A stretch of DNA of 64,000 bases from Isoetes taiwanensis. Its lineage: Eukaryota; Streptophyta; Lycopodiopsida; Isoetales; Isoetaceae. This document shows, piece after piece, positions 37,003 to 49,469 of this stretch (the first letter of the stretch is position 1; every line of letters starts with the position of its first letter). Where the stretch lies: NCBI GenBank assembly GCA_021234155.1, contig JAJEKV010000129.1:1405963-1469962 (forward strand), in the 5' to 3' direction. Position numbers and translations under genes: made by a program. The notes beneath the pieces were generated by a model. That model saw nothing but the letters and a program-made list of their open reading frames with translations. It made no database searches and was not told the DNA's origin.

Positions 37003-37830
37003 CTGGCTTGCTAACATGATAAAAGCTTGCACCTTGGACACGTACTCATATTAGGATTGGTATTTTCCCTACCAACTACATATGGCTTCTAGAGCGTGCA
37101 TTGCTCTTCCAAAGTGAACTGATGATAGTGCAAAATTAGAATATTAAAGAATAGCAAACTAGGTAATACTAATGACTTGGCTGGCAAGTTGGCATACTGG
37201 ATTATACGCTTGTATCTGGTATACACACAGGATGGGAATGCATGTAACTGCAGAATGTTAAGGCCTGCAGGTGATCAACTTACAATGGCAAGGGCACTTT
37301 GCATCTTAGCAACACCTATGGCCAGACCCTGATCTACTGCCTCATCACATGATCACATGATCTTCAGTAGAAGAACCTTCGCATTCTTTCCTATAGAACA
37401 ATGACCATTTGCATCATCCCATGAAAATGCTAGAAGGAACGGGAACAATAATGCAATAAAGCTTAATTAGAACACATGAAATACCCTGCACTTAGTCTAG
37501 TCTAGACTGCATGTATGCTCTATTGCACAAAACAGGACCCAACCTCAACAGTAAACTTGCAACAGTCGACTTAACTAGTAAGCTATCGACTTAACCAACC
37601 TAACCCTAGCCTACACAACCAACATAAAGCAATAAAAAAACACCCTAGCAACAAACCTGGCAGCAGTTTAACAATGTCTGAAACCATTTGCACCTATCAT
37701 CCAACAAAAAACATATTAACTATATCAGCATATTAATTATGTCAAACATAAGAAATAAGAATTTATAGCAATATGATGTAACTCAATTAGCAAGTGCCAC
37801 ATACTCACAATAGGATTTGTTGTCAATAAG
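35960..37830. repeat. Gene-free stretch with degenerate repeats and a poly(A) run
   Basis: Four copies of a roughly 80-110 bp unit lie at about 36470, 36585, 36650 and 36865. They share AAATTCTAGAGATAA, ATTCCTAACATCATGG and CACAAACATAAGTGTTCAAA. A pure A run of about 31 bases begins near 36970. No coding frame is convincing on either strand. The repeats may be the tail of an unrecognised element. Confidence 0.7.
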
Positions 37831-37834
37831 AAAC

Positions 37835-40800
37835 CTACTTCCAACTACTTCCAATACGTTGTCTACTTTCTCTCCAAGCTCGTTGTGTTGCATTAGCTGT
37901 AGATTTCATCCATGCTTCCCTCTTCCTTTTTCTTGATAGTTCTACTAAAACAGTGTCTACACTCGGATTTGCCCTTCGTCTAGTATTTCTTTCATGTCTA
38001 GCGACCAGTCTTCTATAAAACCAGTGACTTAATTGATACAATGGTTTGGACATTGGTGTACTTCCACTCCTTTGGGTTGCTCTATGAAAGGCCATCTTGG
38101 CCTGTTTATGCAACTTCTCCATACCTTGTGTATTCGGGCGCAAGGCTTCGTGTATGTTTTTGCAAACCAAGGTCCATGCGTATGCAATATGTGGACGTAA
38201 TGCGTAACTTCAGTTTCTCCCCAAGCTGCCATATAAGCTTTCTTAAATTTTGTGACCACATCTTTGAATGTGATGGCATCCTGTGGTCTCAAGTAATGGG
38301 CCTGCAGTAAAGCATTAAGTTCAGAAAATGCATTCCAAGCATCTAATTTCTTTACAGTAGACATTGCCCCATCTGTCCTATCTTTCTCAGTTTGGACAAG
38401 TTTCTTTCCAAACTCAAAGACTCCTTTTTGCTTAGAATCCATGTTTTTCAGGAAGTGTCTGGCCTTCTCACCACCCAAGGAGACTTTGGCAGGCATTCGG
38501 ACACGCTATGCTCAGTTGATTAGACCTGATGAGCCGCTACACATGATACTGGGCACGACTTCGGTGCGCTCACTCGGATCATACATTCAGGAAGTACTGG
38601 ACTTGAGGGCTCAGATATGCCCCCAGTCAACCATTTAATCGTTGTCAGCAGTCTTATTGCTGCCACGGTTTTTCCCTCGAAAACCCTTTGGGGCGGGGGT
38701 TTTTTTAATCCGGGCAGTAATGTGACTGCTGCGCTTTTTGTATTGGGTCCCATAGGCCGATTGGTCTCCGTGGACGATAAAAACAATTCTATTCTATTCT
38801 ATTCTTCTCACTTTTGAGGTCTGATGCCAAGTGAAACTTAACTTTAAAAGAACCATGGCCATCTACCTTGAGTAGCTCTCCTGACTCGTATAATCCAATA
38901 AGTCTAGGCAACTCTGTTTGGTCAAACACCCATTTTAATACCGTGTAATTCTCTTTTTTCACTTGAAACATCACAAGCCACCACATATGTTCTTCTGACT
39001 GCACATAAAACCAACGAGGATCCCTCTTTGATTTCTTAACTTGCCCTTTTTCAAAATAATCTGAGCGAAGAGCATAATTCATTAAAACCAATGAAAAACA
39101 CACCCTTCTTCTTAAGGAAAAATATAAGCACTATATAGCCATATTCAAGCCCACCACCTAGCTGCTGTAGCACAAAACTATAGCCCTAAACTAAAGCTTT
39201 ATTAAGCATGCAAAAACTTTGCCTCACACAGCTCTCCTAAAAGCCTGCAATCATAACTAGATTACTCTTCCCTTTAAGGAATTGTTAATCACCCAAAAAA
39301 ATAAATGCACAACTAACCTCTTTTATCTCTTACATTTTACAATAAAACGGTCGCAACTTAGCAGTGCAATTGTATACCCATCCAAACCTTTCTGTCCACA
39401 ATTATCTATTATATGCACACACCATCTTATGGCACTTTTAAGTTCCAGCCAGTGCCTAAAGCAGACTTAACACTCCACCTCATCAACCAAGCTGGATGGA
39501 CTTACAATGGCAAGGGAACTTTGCATCTTAGCAACATTTATGGCCAAACCCTGATCTACTGTCTCAAACAGACCTGCAATTAACATTCACCAGCATTCTC
39601 ACCTAGCAAAGCATTCTCGCCTAGCAAGACTTCAGCCATACATCTGCATGCAGCAAAAGCCGTACATCTAACACTACAAGTCTTACTACACCAATATAAA
39701 AGTTAGCCTAGATTTGAAGATGTAAAAAAAAGCTCCAAAGAGGTTGGTTGTGTCGCATGCGTGATAAAAGACTACCATGAATTTCAGTAAAGCGTCCATA
39801 TCAAACCAGACATTGTTGTTTTGGTTTAAGCCGATGATATCACATTCATTGTCAGTAGCTTTTTTGTTCTGGATTATTGGAGTACCTGATTCAATTGAAT
39901 GCATTCCACCTAGTATGTTATTAACTGTCACATTTCTTCGCCTTCTGATACACTCCACAGTGTAAGGACGCGGCACAACCACCTTTTTTGTTCCCATAGA
40001 TTTTAGTGCATTTTGAAACGTCCTAAACAAAGCTCTATACCCAGCTCTACTAATACCTGATGTATCCCAATTAGCTTGGACATCGTCTGCATCAATCTTA
40101 GCAGAAACTTCTTTTAGAACCATTTTCATGACACTTCTTCGTAAGGAAATATTTGTTGGATCATTCAACATGAAGAGAACTTCTTCCCTTGTTGCAATAA
40201 TTTTCACAAGCTGCCCTATATTGGTTCTCACTCCCTTCTTATTTTTCTTTGTGTTAAGCACTCTTTTCATAGCATAAATTCTTCTTCTTGCCGCGCCACA
40301 ACCTGGTTTCAACTACTCAAGTGGTTTTGTTTTCTTGTTCCTCTCTCTTGGACCTAGAGGTGTTTTCTTCAATCTTTTTAGCCTTTTCTCCAAGATCTTT
40401 GCTCTGGACTGAGCTATGTTGCACTTGCTTGATAAGGTTTTCAGTTCGTTGTTAGTTTGCCCCATTACAAAATTCTGCAATAAACCATCTTGGTGCATAT
40501 GTAGAATTTCCTTCTCTAGAAATTTTATCTTGGCTTCCAATTGTTTTTTCTCTTGTGCCACTATGTTCATTTGCTGCTCACTTTCATTAATAATTCTGTT
40601 TGTGTCTTGCAATCGACAACACAATTGTTGTATATACATCTTCATGTTCTCGCAATATCCTAACAAGCCTGCTTTTCCTTCACATATAAATTTTACAAGA
40701 CCTGATACAGAGTTGAAATCAGGAAACTGACCTGTTATAGGATCTCTTGGATAAATATGTCCTCTTGCCCATATATCTGAATGCTTTGCACCCATGATTC

Positions 40801-40900
40801 TCAAAAGGTTCTCATCTAATTTGGGCTTCAATCCACCTTGTCTTCTGGACCAGCTTGGGCCATACTCTTTAGATGGCAAACACACCCGAATATCTGCCAT
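37835..40900 (-). pseudogene. Broken multi-exon transposon-type gene (coiled coil, possible DDE-like C-terminus)
   Basis: The minus-strand ORF starts at 40900 (MADIRVCLPSKEYGPSW). It holds a coiled coil at residues 90-180, meets one TAG at 40313-40315, and continues in the same frame to 39686 (DTSGISRAGYRALFRTFQNAL). Further exons follow: 39103-38820 (DPRWFYVQSEEHMWWLVMF) and 38496-38160 (HYVHILHTHGPWFAK). A frameshift near 38160 leads to the 38170-37835 frame (NTQGMEKLHKQAKMAFHRAT). The HxxxxHG...QGMEKLHK spacing recalls the C-terminal part of some transposases, but I cannot name the family. A repeat insertion at 38497-38812 splits the exons. One nonsense codon in a 404-codon frame suggests fairly recent inactivation. 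Confidence 0.55.
38497..38812 (+). mobile_element. Short insertion with (ATTCT)n tail, LINE 3'-end-like
   Basis: This block interrupts the minus-strand transposon gene. It opens with a plus frame (TRYAQLIRPDEPLHMILGTT), has a GC-rich palindrome (AAAACCCTTTGGGGCGGGGG...) and ends in ATTCTATTCTATTCTATTCTT. A simple-repeat tail after a short coding remnant is typical of 5'-truncated non-LTR insertions. Target duplications could not be fixed, so the boundaries are approximate. Confidence 0.45.
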
Positions 40901-41640
40901 TAAATATCTGGTTTAGAAGAGCTCCACGAAAATCCCCTTTCAAGGAATTGAACCTTGAATTTACCATGGAGGGAACGAGATAGCGCCATTCTTTGAAATA
41001 AATTTCTGATTCTGATAAGGTGTTTCGAACCAAAAACAACGGATTTCAGGGAGGATCCATTTGCGCTGAGATCATATCCCACCAAATACACATTATATTT
41101 TCATGCCTTTACAAAATACCCGTCAAGACCAAAACTCAAATTTTGTGACCATGTCTCTTCGCGACCGCGTTAGGTGCATTTATTTCATAACCAAGTTTAA
41201 ATTCAAATTTCGTGACCTCTTTGAAATTCAAGTTCCAAGACCATGTTAGGTGCATTTGTTTTGTGGGTTGGTAAGGTTGTTGAGTGGGGTTGTTGGGTTG
41301 TTGGGTTGTATTTTCAAATAAATATATCAAAAATGATGACATGGAAAAGTCTGTAATGTGATGTGGCATTTCTCTTAGGAGGACAAAACGAGATCTCAGT
41401 TGGCCTCTAATGTCCCACATGATCAATTAAAAAAAAAAAAGACATCATATATAAGCAATTCCATATGAGTTGCAATTGGTTTGGGTCCATGTGGAGAAAG
41501 AAATCCCTTCTCCACATGGATTTTGTTGATTGATGTTGAAAGTTTTCGTTGAATCTACCATTGTATGGGTGAAAGCATGTTGTAGTGGAACACCCTGGGT
41601 GTCCCCCCTGTCCTCCTAAAAATGTGGTGGGAGATATCAA
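40901..41640. other. Upstream flank of the transposon gene; nothing coding recognised
   Basis: AT-rich with small repeats: GTTAGGTGCATTT occurs near 41169 and 41245, and 'gttgttgggttgttggg' near 41280-41305. An end-like sequence, GGGTGAAAGCATGTTGTAGTGGAAC, sits at about 41569-41593 and has an inverted copy near 57043. Confidence 0.4.
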
Positions 41641-42006
41641 ATTTGTGGTGCGATTTTAAATGTTTGTTTGGCGCCTAGTGCATGTACTGCCCGGATTCAA
41701 TCATTTCCTGAACTGCAACAACCCGATTCCTACGCCACCCGTCCCATTCCAATTTCCTACGCCACCCATCCCATTCCAATCTCCACGAACCAATTTCTAA
41801 ACCCACGACCCACCCGGCGCCTTTCACGGAAGCACCGCGGCTATGGCGCTTAATCTGGTTGTGGATCAATCCGGTTCATATCTTCAATCATTTAATTTGG
41901 AAGCAAATCTGCCACGGGTAAGAGAAAGAGAACTCGAACAAAACGGGATCATAAAAAAGGCGCCAAAGGAAAAGACAAAGGGAAGCTAAAGAAGAATTAG
42001 CAAAAA

Positions 42007-43391
42007 TTGCAACAGCCGGAGGGAGGATCCACGAGAGCGGCCTCTACCAGGCGTCGGATGGTATTAAAATTGTTATCTTCATTTCATAGCACCACTAAAG
42101 GCTTGTCTAACAGCGATAAGAAAGAGGTTTTACTAGATTATCTGCAGGATGACACAATGGACAACGTACTTGGCTTAAGAGCTGAAAAGATTTGCAAGCC
42201 AAGAGCATTGTGGTCAGCAAACCTCGGGGCTTCCATTCAACTTGTGAAGAAGTCTAACAGCAATGACGGTTTAGCGACCAAGAGTAGTTGCCTTGCTATG
42301 GCGCAGTAAGAGGAAGCATTAATACCGAAAGTGCTAATCCGGTCGATTGCTCGGGGTTTTTGGTAAACTGCTGGGTGTTCATCCTAGGAATCTTACCAAA
42401 GCAAAATTGAAGAGGGAAGAGATAGAGTTAGAAGAGCAGATGCAATTCCCAATTCTGTCATAGAACTTGTGCAACAATTTTGGACCGAAAACAGTAGGGT
42501 CTCTCCAAATGCAAAGGATGTTAAGTTCAGAAGATTGGAGCGAAATGTAAGAGAGGATCATGCCACTCACCATCCGGAAGAATCACAGGTTATTTCATTT
42601 CTTCATCTTCACCACATTTTTTATTGTTAATGTGGTATGTGGTTAGTGATTGCTTGTGATATGTGGTTCTTTGTGGTTAGTGATTGCTTGTGGTGTGTGG
42701 TGCCTATTAATGCTGTGATATATGATATGTGCTGCCTAGTGTGGTGAGGCACGTGGTGTGAAATAAATCTTTGTCAATATATGCTTTGTGGTGCCTAGTG
42801 TGGTGAATAACATGGTGTAAAATACATCTTGTAATATATGCTATGTGGTGCCTAGTGTGGTGAAAAAATATGGTGTAAAATAAATGCTCTAAATATACGC
42901 TTTGTGGTGCCTAGTGTGGTGAATAACATGGTGTAAAATAAATCTTTGTAATATATGCTATGTGGTCCCTAGTGTGGTGAATAACATGGTGTGGTGTCTA
43001 GTGTGGTGCCTAGTGTGGTGCCTAGTGTGGTTAAAAATATGGTGTAAAATAAATGCTGTAATATATTCTATGTGGTGCCTAGTGTGGTGAATAACGAGAT
43101 GTAAGATGAATGTCTGTAATATATGCTATGTTTAATAGAAATCTCCTTTGTTTAATTGTGAGGGGTGAAAGTGACACAGAAAAAATTACATTAAGGATGG
43201 ATGAGAATGGGACAGAGAATCATTGGAAATCTGTCACATCAAATGCAAGGTCAATTATTCAAAAGCTGGTTGTGCAGGAAGCATTGGGGGAAAACCATAA
43301 ATCTAGTTTTGCATGCAGACATTGGCTTATCACAATCCAGCTATGGCGGAAGAAAACAGAAGGAGGAATTTCACCCGTTCAAATGCGATAA
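42007..43391 (+). pseudogene. Unrecognised plus-strand gene remnant
   Basis: A frame at 42007-42309 reads RRMVLKLLSSFHSTTKGLSNSDKKEVLLDYLQDDTMDNVL, helical and charged. Another at 43110-43391 reads KITLRMDENGTENHWKSVTSNARSIIQKLV. Both look protein-like and lie either side of the GTGGTG repeat block, which could be an intron. I do not recognise the family. The 42380-42590 stretch also has a usable plus frame. Confidence 0.3.
42600..43110. repeat. Tandem GTGGTG-containing array
   Basis: At least seven degenerate units of about 60 bp share ATGTGGTGCCTAGTGTGGTG, AATAACATGGTGTAAAATAA and TGTAATATATGCT. Plus-strand GTGGTG dominates. On the far side of the CACTA element, blocks at 51400-51720 and 55450-55870 are rich in the complementary CACCAC. 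Confidence 0.85.
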
Positions 43392-44215
43392 GATCGGTAG
43401 GACCTATCTTTGGAGCAAATAAACCAGGAACAGAGGCGGATATTAGAGGAGCGGAGGACCCATGAATTCGAGGTATTCTAGGCTTAAAACATAGGTTAAT
43501 TCTGATGGGCTTAAAGAATTAGAAGCCAAGGCGTTGATAGGCGATTGCCTTTCTTTGTAGTAGATGTTGTTTTACACGGATGATGTTGTTTACATGCGAT
43601 CGGGGAGACTTAACAGAATTTTGGTGCGGTAAGCGAGGGTTCTGGGGTGGTGTATGATTTCGAGGATGAGTTCTCAGCTCTCCCCAGGCTTGAGGAAGGG
43701 ATATGTTCATCCAACTAAAGCAGGAAATGATCCATGCTTCAGCCATTAAAAAGTGCTCGGGGGCGGATGCATGGAGACACAACAACTTTGAGACAATACT
43801 TTATGAATCTGTATCATAAGTGGGGAGGTAAAGCGAAGCTCATGTTTTAGTGTTCTTTGGATTACACCAACTATTCAGAAACACTTGATGAAGTCTTGAG
43901 CGTACTTGGAAGAAGAAGATTCTGAGATCTCACAATGCGAGGATCGATTGAGGCCCAAGAATAGCGTATGTCATCTCTAATGCATTTTGATAATACTAGA
44001 AGCTCAGGGTTATAGTTTTCCCTGATTTTTCTGCATACTTCATTTCATAAGAAGTATGAACTATTCTACCGGGTATGGTAGATTTCCATATGTATTTTTC
44101 TCCCTTTGAAATATAAAAACAACGTTTGCATCACCACAGCTTCACCACAGTTTTCACCACGGCTTTCACCACATATTTCACCATAATCAGCCAGGGGCAT
44201 TCACTACAAGAGAAA

Positions 44216-44570
44216 ACCTGTTTTGCGTCAGAAAAATCGTCAGAAACCCTTCACAGAATAGGCAATTGCCCAGACTCATATGGCTGACGCATATTCCGAC
44301 GTATATTCTCTGACGAAAAATCATCAGATTTTGCGTCAGAATTTTCGTCAGATCTTCTGACGCAAAATCGTCAGATTTTGCGTCAGAAGTTTCGTCACAT
44401 TTTTCGTCACATTTAGCGTCAGAATTTTCGTCATATTTTTCGTCATAATTATCATCAGGTTATTCGTCAGATCTTTCGTCGTAATTTTCGTCAATAAGAT
44501 CGTCGCAATATTCGTCATATGTATCGTCAGCATTTCATCATATTTTTCGTCAGTATTTTCGATATTTTTA
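44216..44570. repeat. Left subterminal repeats of the CACTA element
   Basis: More than twenty copies of a short motif, TTTCGTCAGA/TTTCGTCATA (core CGTCA), run in tandem with irregular spacing of 10-20 bp, plus inverted TCTGACG copies near the end. Such clusters bind the transposase in En/Spm elements. A few extra copies lie at about 47775-47835 inside the element. Confidence 0.9.
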
Positions 44571-46381
44571 ACATAATTCTATCACTAGTTTGCTAAGATG
44601 CAAGTTGAGTTGTTTAAACTGGTTTTGAACGCAAGTTGAATTGTTTAAAGTGGTTATTTGTTGCAAGTCCAGTTAACATTGAATCCATGAAAAAAGAACC
44701 TTGTACTATAAGCTCTAGTCATGTCAAATTGGTACATCTTATAAATGTTTACACAGAAGTGATATTTTGGAAGTTCTCGGTGACAAATTGATCTACCAGA
44801 GTTTTGTTGGCTATGGTAAATTTAGAATGAAGATGGAAAATAAGATGGAATATACGTATCATTATAATGCGTGGCCATTGATCCTTCTGTCAGTACTTTC
44901 CCTTTGCAAGCTGCCTAGTTGCCAAGCAGAAAAAATGAAACATACTCTTACTCTTTGACTTTGATGTGATGACTAAATCCTTCCTTGGCAAAAATACAGA
45001 AATGTACAAAAGTATTTCTTTTCTTGTATGATCTGGTTCAATGATAGAGTTTGCTTTATAAGAACAAGAGTTCGCTTCATAACTATAATACATAGTGATC
45101 TTTCCATATTTGAATCTTTCCTTTATCTGCAACAACCAGGAAGCAGTTTATTGCGTACCTCATCTTTGAGATAAATTAGACATTTCCTTATCACTTGCAA
45201 TAGCCAAGGGTTACATTCTGCAACTTGCTGATTCTTCGCACGTCCCTAGAAGGAAAACTATTTCCTCAAAAATGGTAAGTATACTGCTAATTCAGTGTGA
45301 AATATTCTTCATGGACAAATAATAAGTTATTTAACAGGTCGTCTGCAGCATTGGAAGACACATATATGGAATTAGATAAGAGTAGGATTTTATGGGATAT
45401 TTGCAGGCGGATAGAATGCGCTTACCTTCTAATGCCATCATTGCCATGGTCTCCATGCAGTTCCATGTTCTTTTTCTCCTGAAACAAGAAAAATGTCAAT
45501 AACATTAAAACGGAGGAGGAACATTAGGTTATAGTTTGAACTAGAGATAGATTTATGTACTTTATATCTTCTATAAGCAAGAGACATGATTTATATGCTG
45601 CTGGAGCTTAGCTGAATCCTTCAGTTCAACTAGATTTTAGTTTTTTATAAACAACAAAAATATAAAATTCAGGTAGCATATAAGGAGGCCTCCAGCAGAC
45701 TATCTACACTAATCAGTATCATAAAAGAGCCTTGTATTAACAAGATACCCAAAGGGTCTCCAAAAAAACCTATATAGTAAAAAATATAAGTCCAAACAAT
45801 CAGCATTTTTTTAAAGATGAATCTAGATACAGTTCGAGTGCAAAAGCCATATGAACTTTAGACATGCCTTAGTTAAAATGCTGTATTTTAGTTAAAGTAC
45901 TATATTTCTAAGGGAAAGATGCTGCCAACGATCTAACTGCAATAGGCCGCTCCAGAATGTGCAAAAATACAACTTAAAAACATCGCATTTGCTGCCCTCT
46001 GAGCCCTTCTTGTTCTTTGATCCCAATTTGAGCAGATGGAATTAAAGGCTTCTACGGCCAGACCTCCAAAGTTAATTTCTAGTAACAAATCTTAGGCAAA
46101 CCAAAAATTCATTTCACATGTTCATTATTTAAATATTAGCATCAAATCCATGGTGTCTACCCATCATTATTAGAGGATTACATGATTTCTTAATGCAAAA
46201 TTCAATCACAACTGTAGTAGAGCCACATCTGCATTAAAATACAAGTGGTGGTCTGAGCTTTCCCTGCTAAGCAGTACAGGTGAGATCATATTCAATAGAA
46301 ACTAGTATTATCACAAACAATCCGCTAGGCCCCATCATAGGTGTTACATGCCAAGGTCCTAAAGGAAAACTAATTAGAGTT

Positions 46382-46987
46382 CTAGAATATTATAATCAGA
46401 AAAGGTAGGCTTGGTACATTAATCTTTACCCCCGTAGTGTTGAAACAGAGATCCGACGTCTTGCTTGTTTTGACCTTAGGCAATGAAATGGCGGATTCAA
46501 ATGCAGATTTGATCTTATAATAAATCGTTGTAGGAGTAAACGTTGAAATGGGTATTCCTGAATCTATAACAGTGCCCCCTGAACCTGCACCATCAACTTG
46601 GAAGGAAGAATTGGAAAGCTGAAGCTTTTTTCCTCCTACGGTAATCCCCTGCAAATCTAGATAATACAGAGATGGAATAGGCCCCTCAGAAATCTTAATC
46701 GTTTTAGCTTCTCTGCTACGAATATCTGCGGCAGATCCAAAATACAAAGGGCTAGTTTTAGTAACTGCCTTTTCAAAGCTAACCAGACAGTAGGCAAATT
46801 TGTGGCCAATCCGCGCTCCAACTTGACTAGGAAAAGAAATGCTGTAATTATCAAACCCTACAATGCCTGAAATCAGATCTTCCCAGACTGCATCAGGGCT
46901 TATAAAGTGGCACTCCCTAAAATAAGGTAGTAGTAGCTGCATGTACACACTATTGATCAAAGCCTGTATGAGGGCAGTGTCAGACAA
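46382..46987 (-). pseudogene. Captured plant aspartic-protease (A1) fragment
   Basis: The minus frame encodes about 200 residues of the middle and C-terminal lobe of a nepenthesin/CND41-type A1 protease. Visible blocks are GIVGFDNYSISFPSQVG, KFAYCLVSF, SPLYFG, YYLDLQGITVGGKKL, and GGTVIDSGIPISTFTPTTIY. The second catalytic motif is DSGI rather than the usual DSGT, and the first lobe with its DTGS is missing. The frame ends in a non-homologous tail at an apparent breakpoint near 46400. It lies inside the CACTA element, so it is best explained as host gene capture. Activity is not expected. Confidence 0.8.
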
Positions 46988-48547
46988 CTAAACCTACAGC
47001 AGATCAACTTTATTACTGCAAATAGCTACCCTTATCTTGTGCAATAATCAAAGCCTTATGCCTTATTGCAACAGTGTGAAAACTAATTCTAGATTGTGAT
47101 ATAAAGCAAAAAATGCAGATCAACATGCACCAATGTGTAAGCCAAAAGACCTTAAGATAGAGTTGTTAATGGCCAAACACAAAACACAATTTGCTTCAAA
47201 GTAGGTTGGAATAGAAAAGAAGTGGCTTCCACAAGAGGCTAATAAACGTACTATATAAGAGCTCAAAAAATGCATCTGCATCAAAATTATTCTGATCAAC
47301 AGGAGAATATACTAGTCTAATATCTTTACCTCTAACGCAACTGCAGAAGGGAGTATGCCAAATGGGATAGAAAGAGGTTGCGGATGCTGTTCAGAATTCT
47401 CAAAGTTCACCCACCAGTGTTGAAAATCTTAAATCTGATGGGGCATAAAATGTAAGATGGACCCTGGAGACAGAGGCGCCATCTCAGAATCGAAGAACAA
47501 GGAGACACCTTTCCTTAACATGCAGGGCGACCAGTTTAGCACCATTCCAAAGAATCTGTGGAAAAAATATGCCCTAGAATAACAATGCTTAGATGGTACC
47601 TCCATCATAACGCGGCGCATTGATCTGCCCTCATTGATCTGCCCTCCTGATCGCCTCTGCGCCACAAACTAATCGAAGTCGCCTCGCCAAGATGCCGTGA
47701 ACTCCGAAGTCTCGAAAAATACTAAAGTGTTTTTTAAGAAAAAAAACATATACAAAGTGAAATAGAAAAAATATATGACGCATAATGTGACGATTATGCT
47801 GACGTTTTTTCGTCACATAATAGTCAATCGTCAGAACTCAGAAGATTTGAGAAAAAAAAAGAGGGCACCGGGTTATTATGAACTTAGGGTTTTTGCTGCT
47901 AGTCTTTAGTCATATGATCTACTACAGAAACAAATTCGGATGACCAACTCAAAGGATTCCACTGACTCTGATCATGACTCCGAGTCATGAAGTACTCGAT
48001 CTTCAATGCCAATGGTTGATGACTTCTTACCTATAAGTTTTGAGCTCTCTCTCCTTTATTTTGCATCTATATCATCATAAGATGTACAAAATTCAATTCA
48101 TACACACTTGTTAGAGCGCAATTTGATCTCAAAATTTAATCCCATAGTTGTATTCTCAATGTCGAAAATATAGATAAAAAAATGAACAGATAAATAATAT
48201 CAAAGCACTCAAAATGTTCTATGCATTGAATGTGTTTAGCTACCATTTCAACCATTAGTTCATTGCAACAATGCGCCACTGTAGTATTGGGATTGACCCA
48301 AATACTGTAACTTCTTTGACCAAGCTTAAACTGCGAATTCGAATTGATTTATCAAGCTTACAGAATCACTTTGGATTCAGTATATCTATACATCTTTATT
48401 TACAGATGGTCCGGCCAGTTTTGTACCATCAACCGATCAAATCGATGTTAATATAGTTAAGATTTCCTATCAAATAAATTTTCTCAAGGTCTTTACTTTG
48501 TTCCACCTGGAAACAACTAGAATCAAATGATTAAAAATCATTTTATA

Positions 48548-48720
48548 GGTGGGACTGAGTCACGGCCCAGATCTGGGGGAGGCAGCAGTGGGGAATCTTG
48601 GACAATGGGCGGAATCCTGATCCAGCAATATCGTGTCGGTGAAGAAGGGCAATGCAGCTTAGAAAGCTCTTTTGTTGAGTGTGCAATTATGACAAGACTC
48701 GAAGAAGCAAGCCCCGTGTA
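48548..48720 (+). pseudogene. Mitochondrial-type 18S (SSU) rRNA fragment, NUMT-like
   Basis: The stretch reads GGGACTGAGTCACGGCCCAG, then GGAGGCAGCAGTGGGGAATC, TTGGACAATGGGCGGA, ATCCAGCAATATCGTG and AGACTCGAAGAAGCAAGCCC. These are helices around position 300-480 of bacterial 16S. The wording (ATCTTGGACAATGGGCG, ATCCAGCAATATCG, GTGAAGAAGGGCAATGC) fits the plant mitochondrial gene and not the plastid one. It is about 173 bp, diverged at several conserved sites, and lies inside the CACTA element. It is therefore nuclear-inserted organelle DNA carried by, or inserted into, the transposon. Confidence 0.82.
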
Positions 48721-49469
48721 GGAGATTGCCCTAACCAATGTTAAGCTCTGTCTTGGCAGTGCGGGATGAGGGGGGATGATGGTAAGTGCCTTGTTGCCGG
48801 CATACAGGAAAAAGCCACAAGCATAAGGAAAAATTGTTTCCAGCCAATGATACGCTAACATTTTAAAGAGGCGCAGAAGCCATAAAATAAAATGCACATT
48901 TCCAAGTCATAGCCCCATAGGAATAATACAACTTGCATTATTTGGTCTCTAGCAAATACCAAGCCATTAGAAATGCTAGTTTTTAACGAATTTAAATTCA
49001 CAATGGTTATATTCATCACATCCACTAGCATTTAAAAAAGGCAGTGAAGCTAGAATTAGGTCCAACCCATTACAAGTTGAGCAGGGGGGCTTGAAAATGA
49101 TTTTTTGGATGAGGGTTTGATGTCCAATGAATATGAATCAAAATTTTATCTTAAATTGAGTTCAAAGATGTATGCATTTCACACAATTTATTTCTTGCAA
49201 GAATCATAATGGATTTCCAATATATACTGGTTTTGCTTTCATCAATTTAGTGCCAACCTTCTCCTTATTTAATTATCCTTTCAAAAGCCAAGACGACATT
49301 ATACAATTTACCTCATGTAACTATTCGATGTGTTTGACGTATAAGATGTTCTATATCTGATATGTATATGAGCATTCCTTATTCCTTTAGTATGTATGTA
49401 GTCTTCGAACTCCTAGAAATAAATGTGGGACCCTGTAATGTTGGCTTAAAGCTAAAAAATGCCATGTCA

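Noticed and set aside
39671-41581. A second CACTA element bounded by CACTACAAG at 39671 and TTGTAGTG at 41581
   Set aside because: Beyond the first eight or nine bases the two ends do not match, and no target duplication was found.
42600-43110. CRISPR-like array
   Set aside because: Repeat units vary and spacers are not unique or equal in length; this is a degenerate tandem repeat in a plant genome.
48548-48720. Plastid or bacterial 16S origin for the rRNA fragment
   Set aside because: The wording ATCTTGGACAATGGGCG and ATCCAGCAATATCG fits plant mitochondrial SSU rRNA rather than plastid 16S; a bacterial contaminant is unlikely within a delimited CACTA element.
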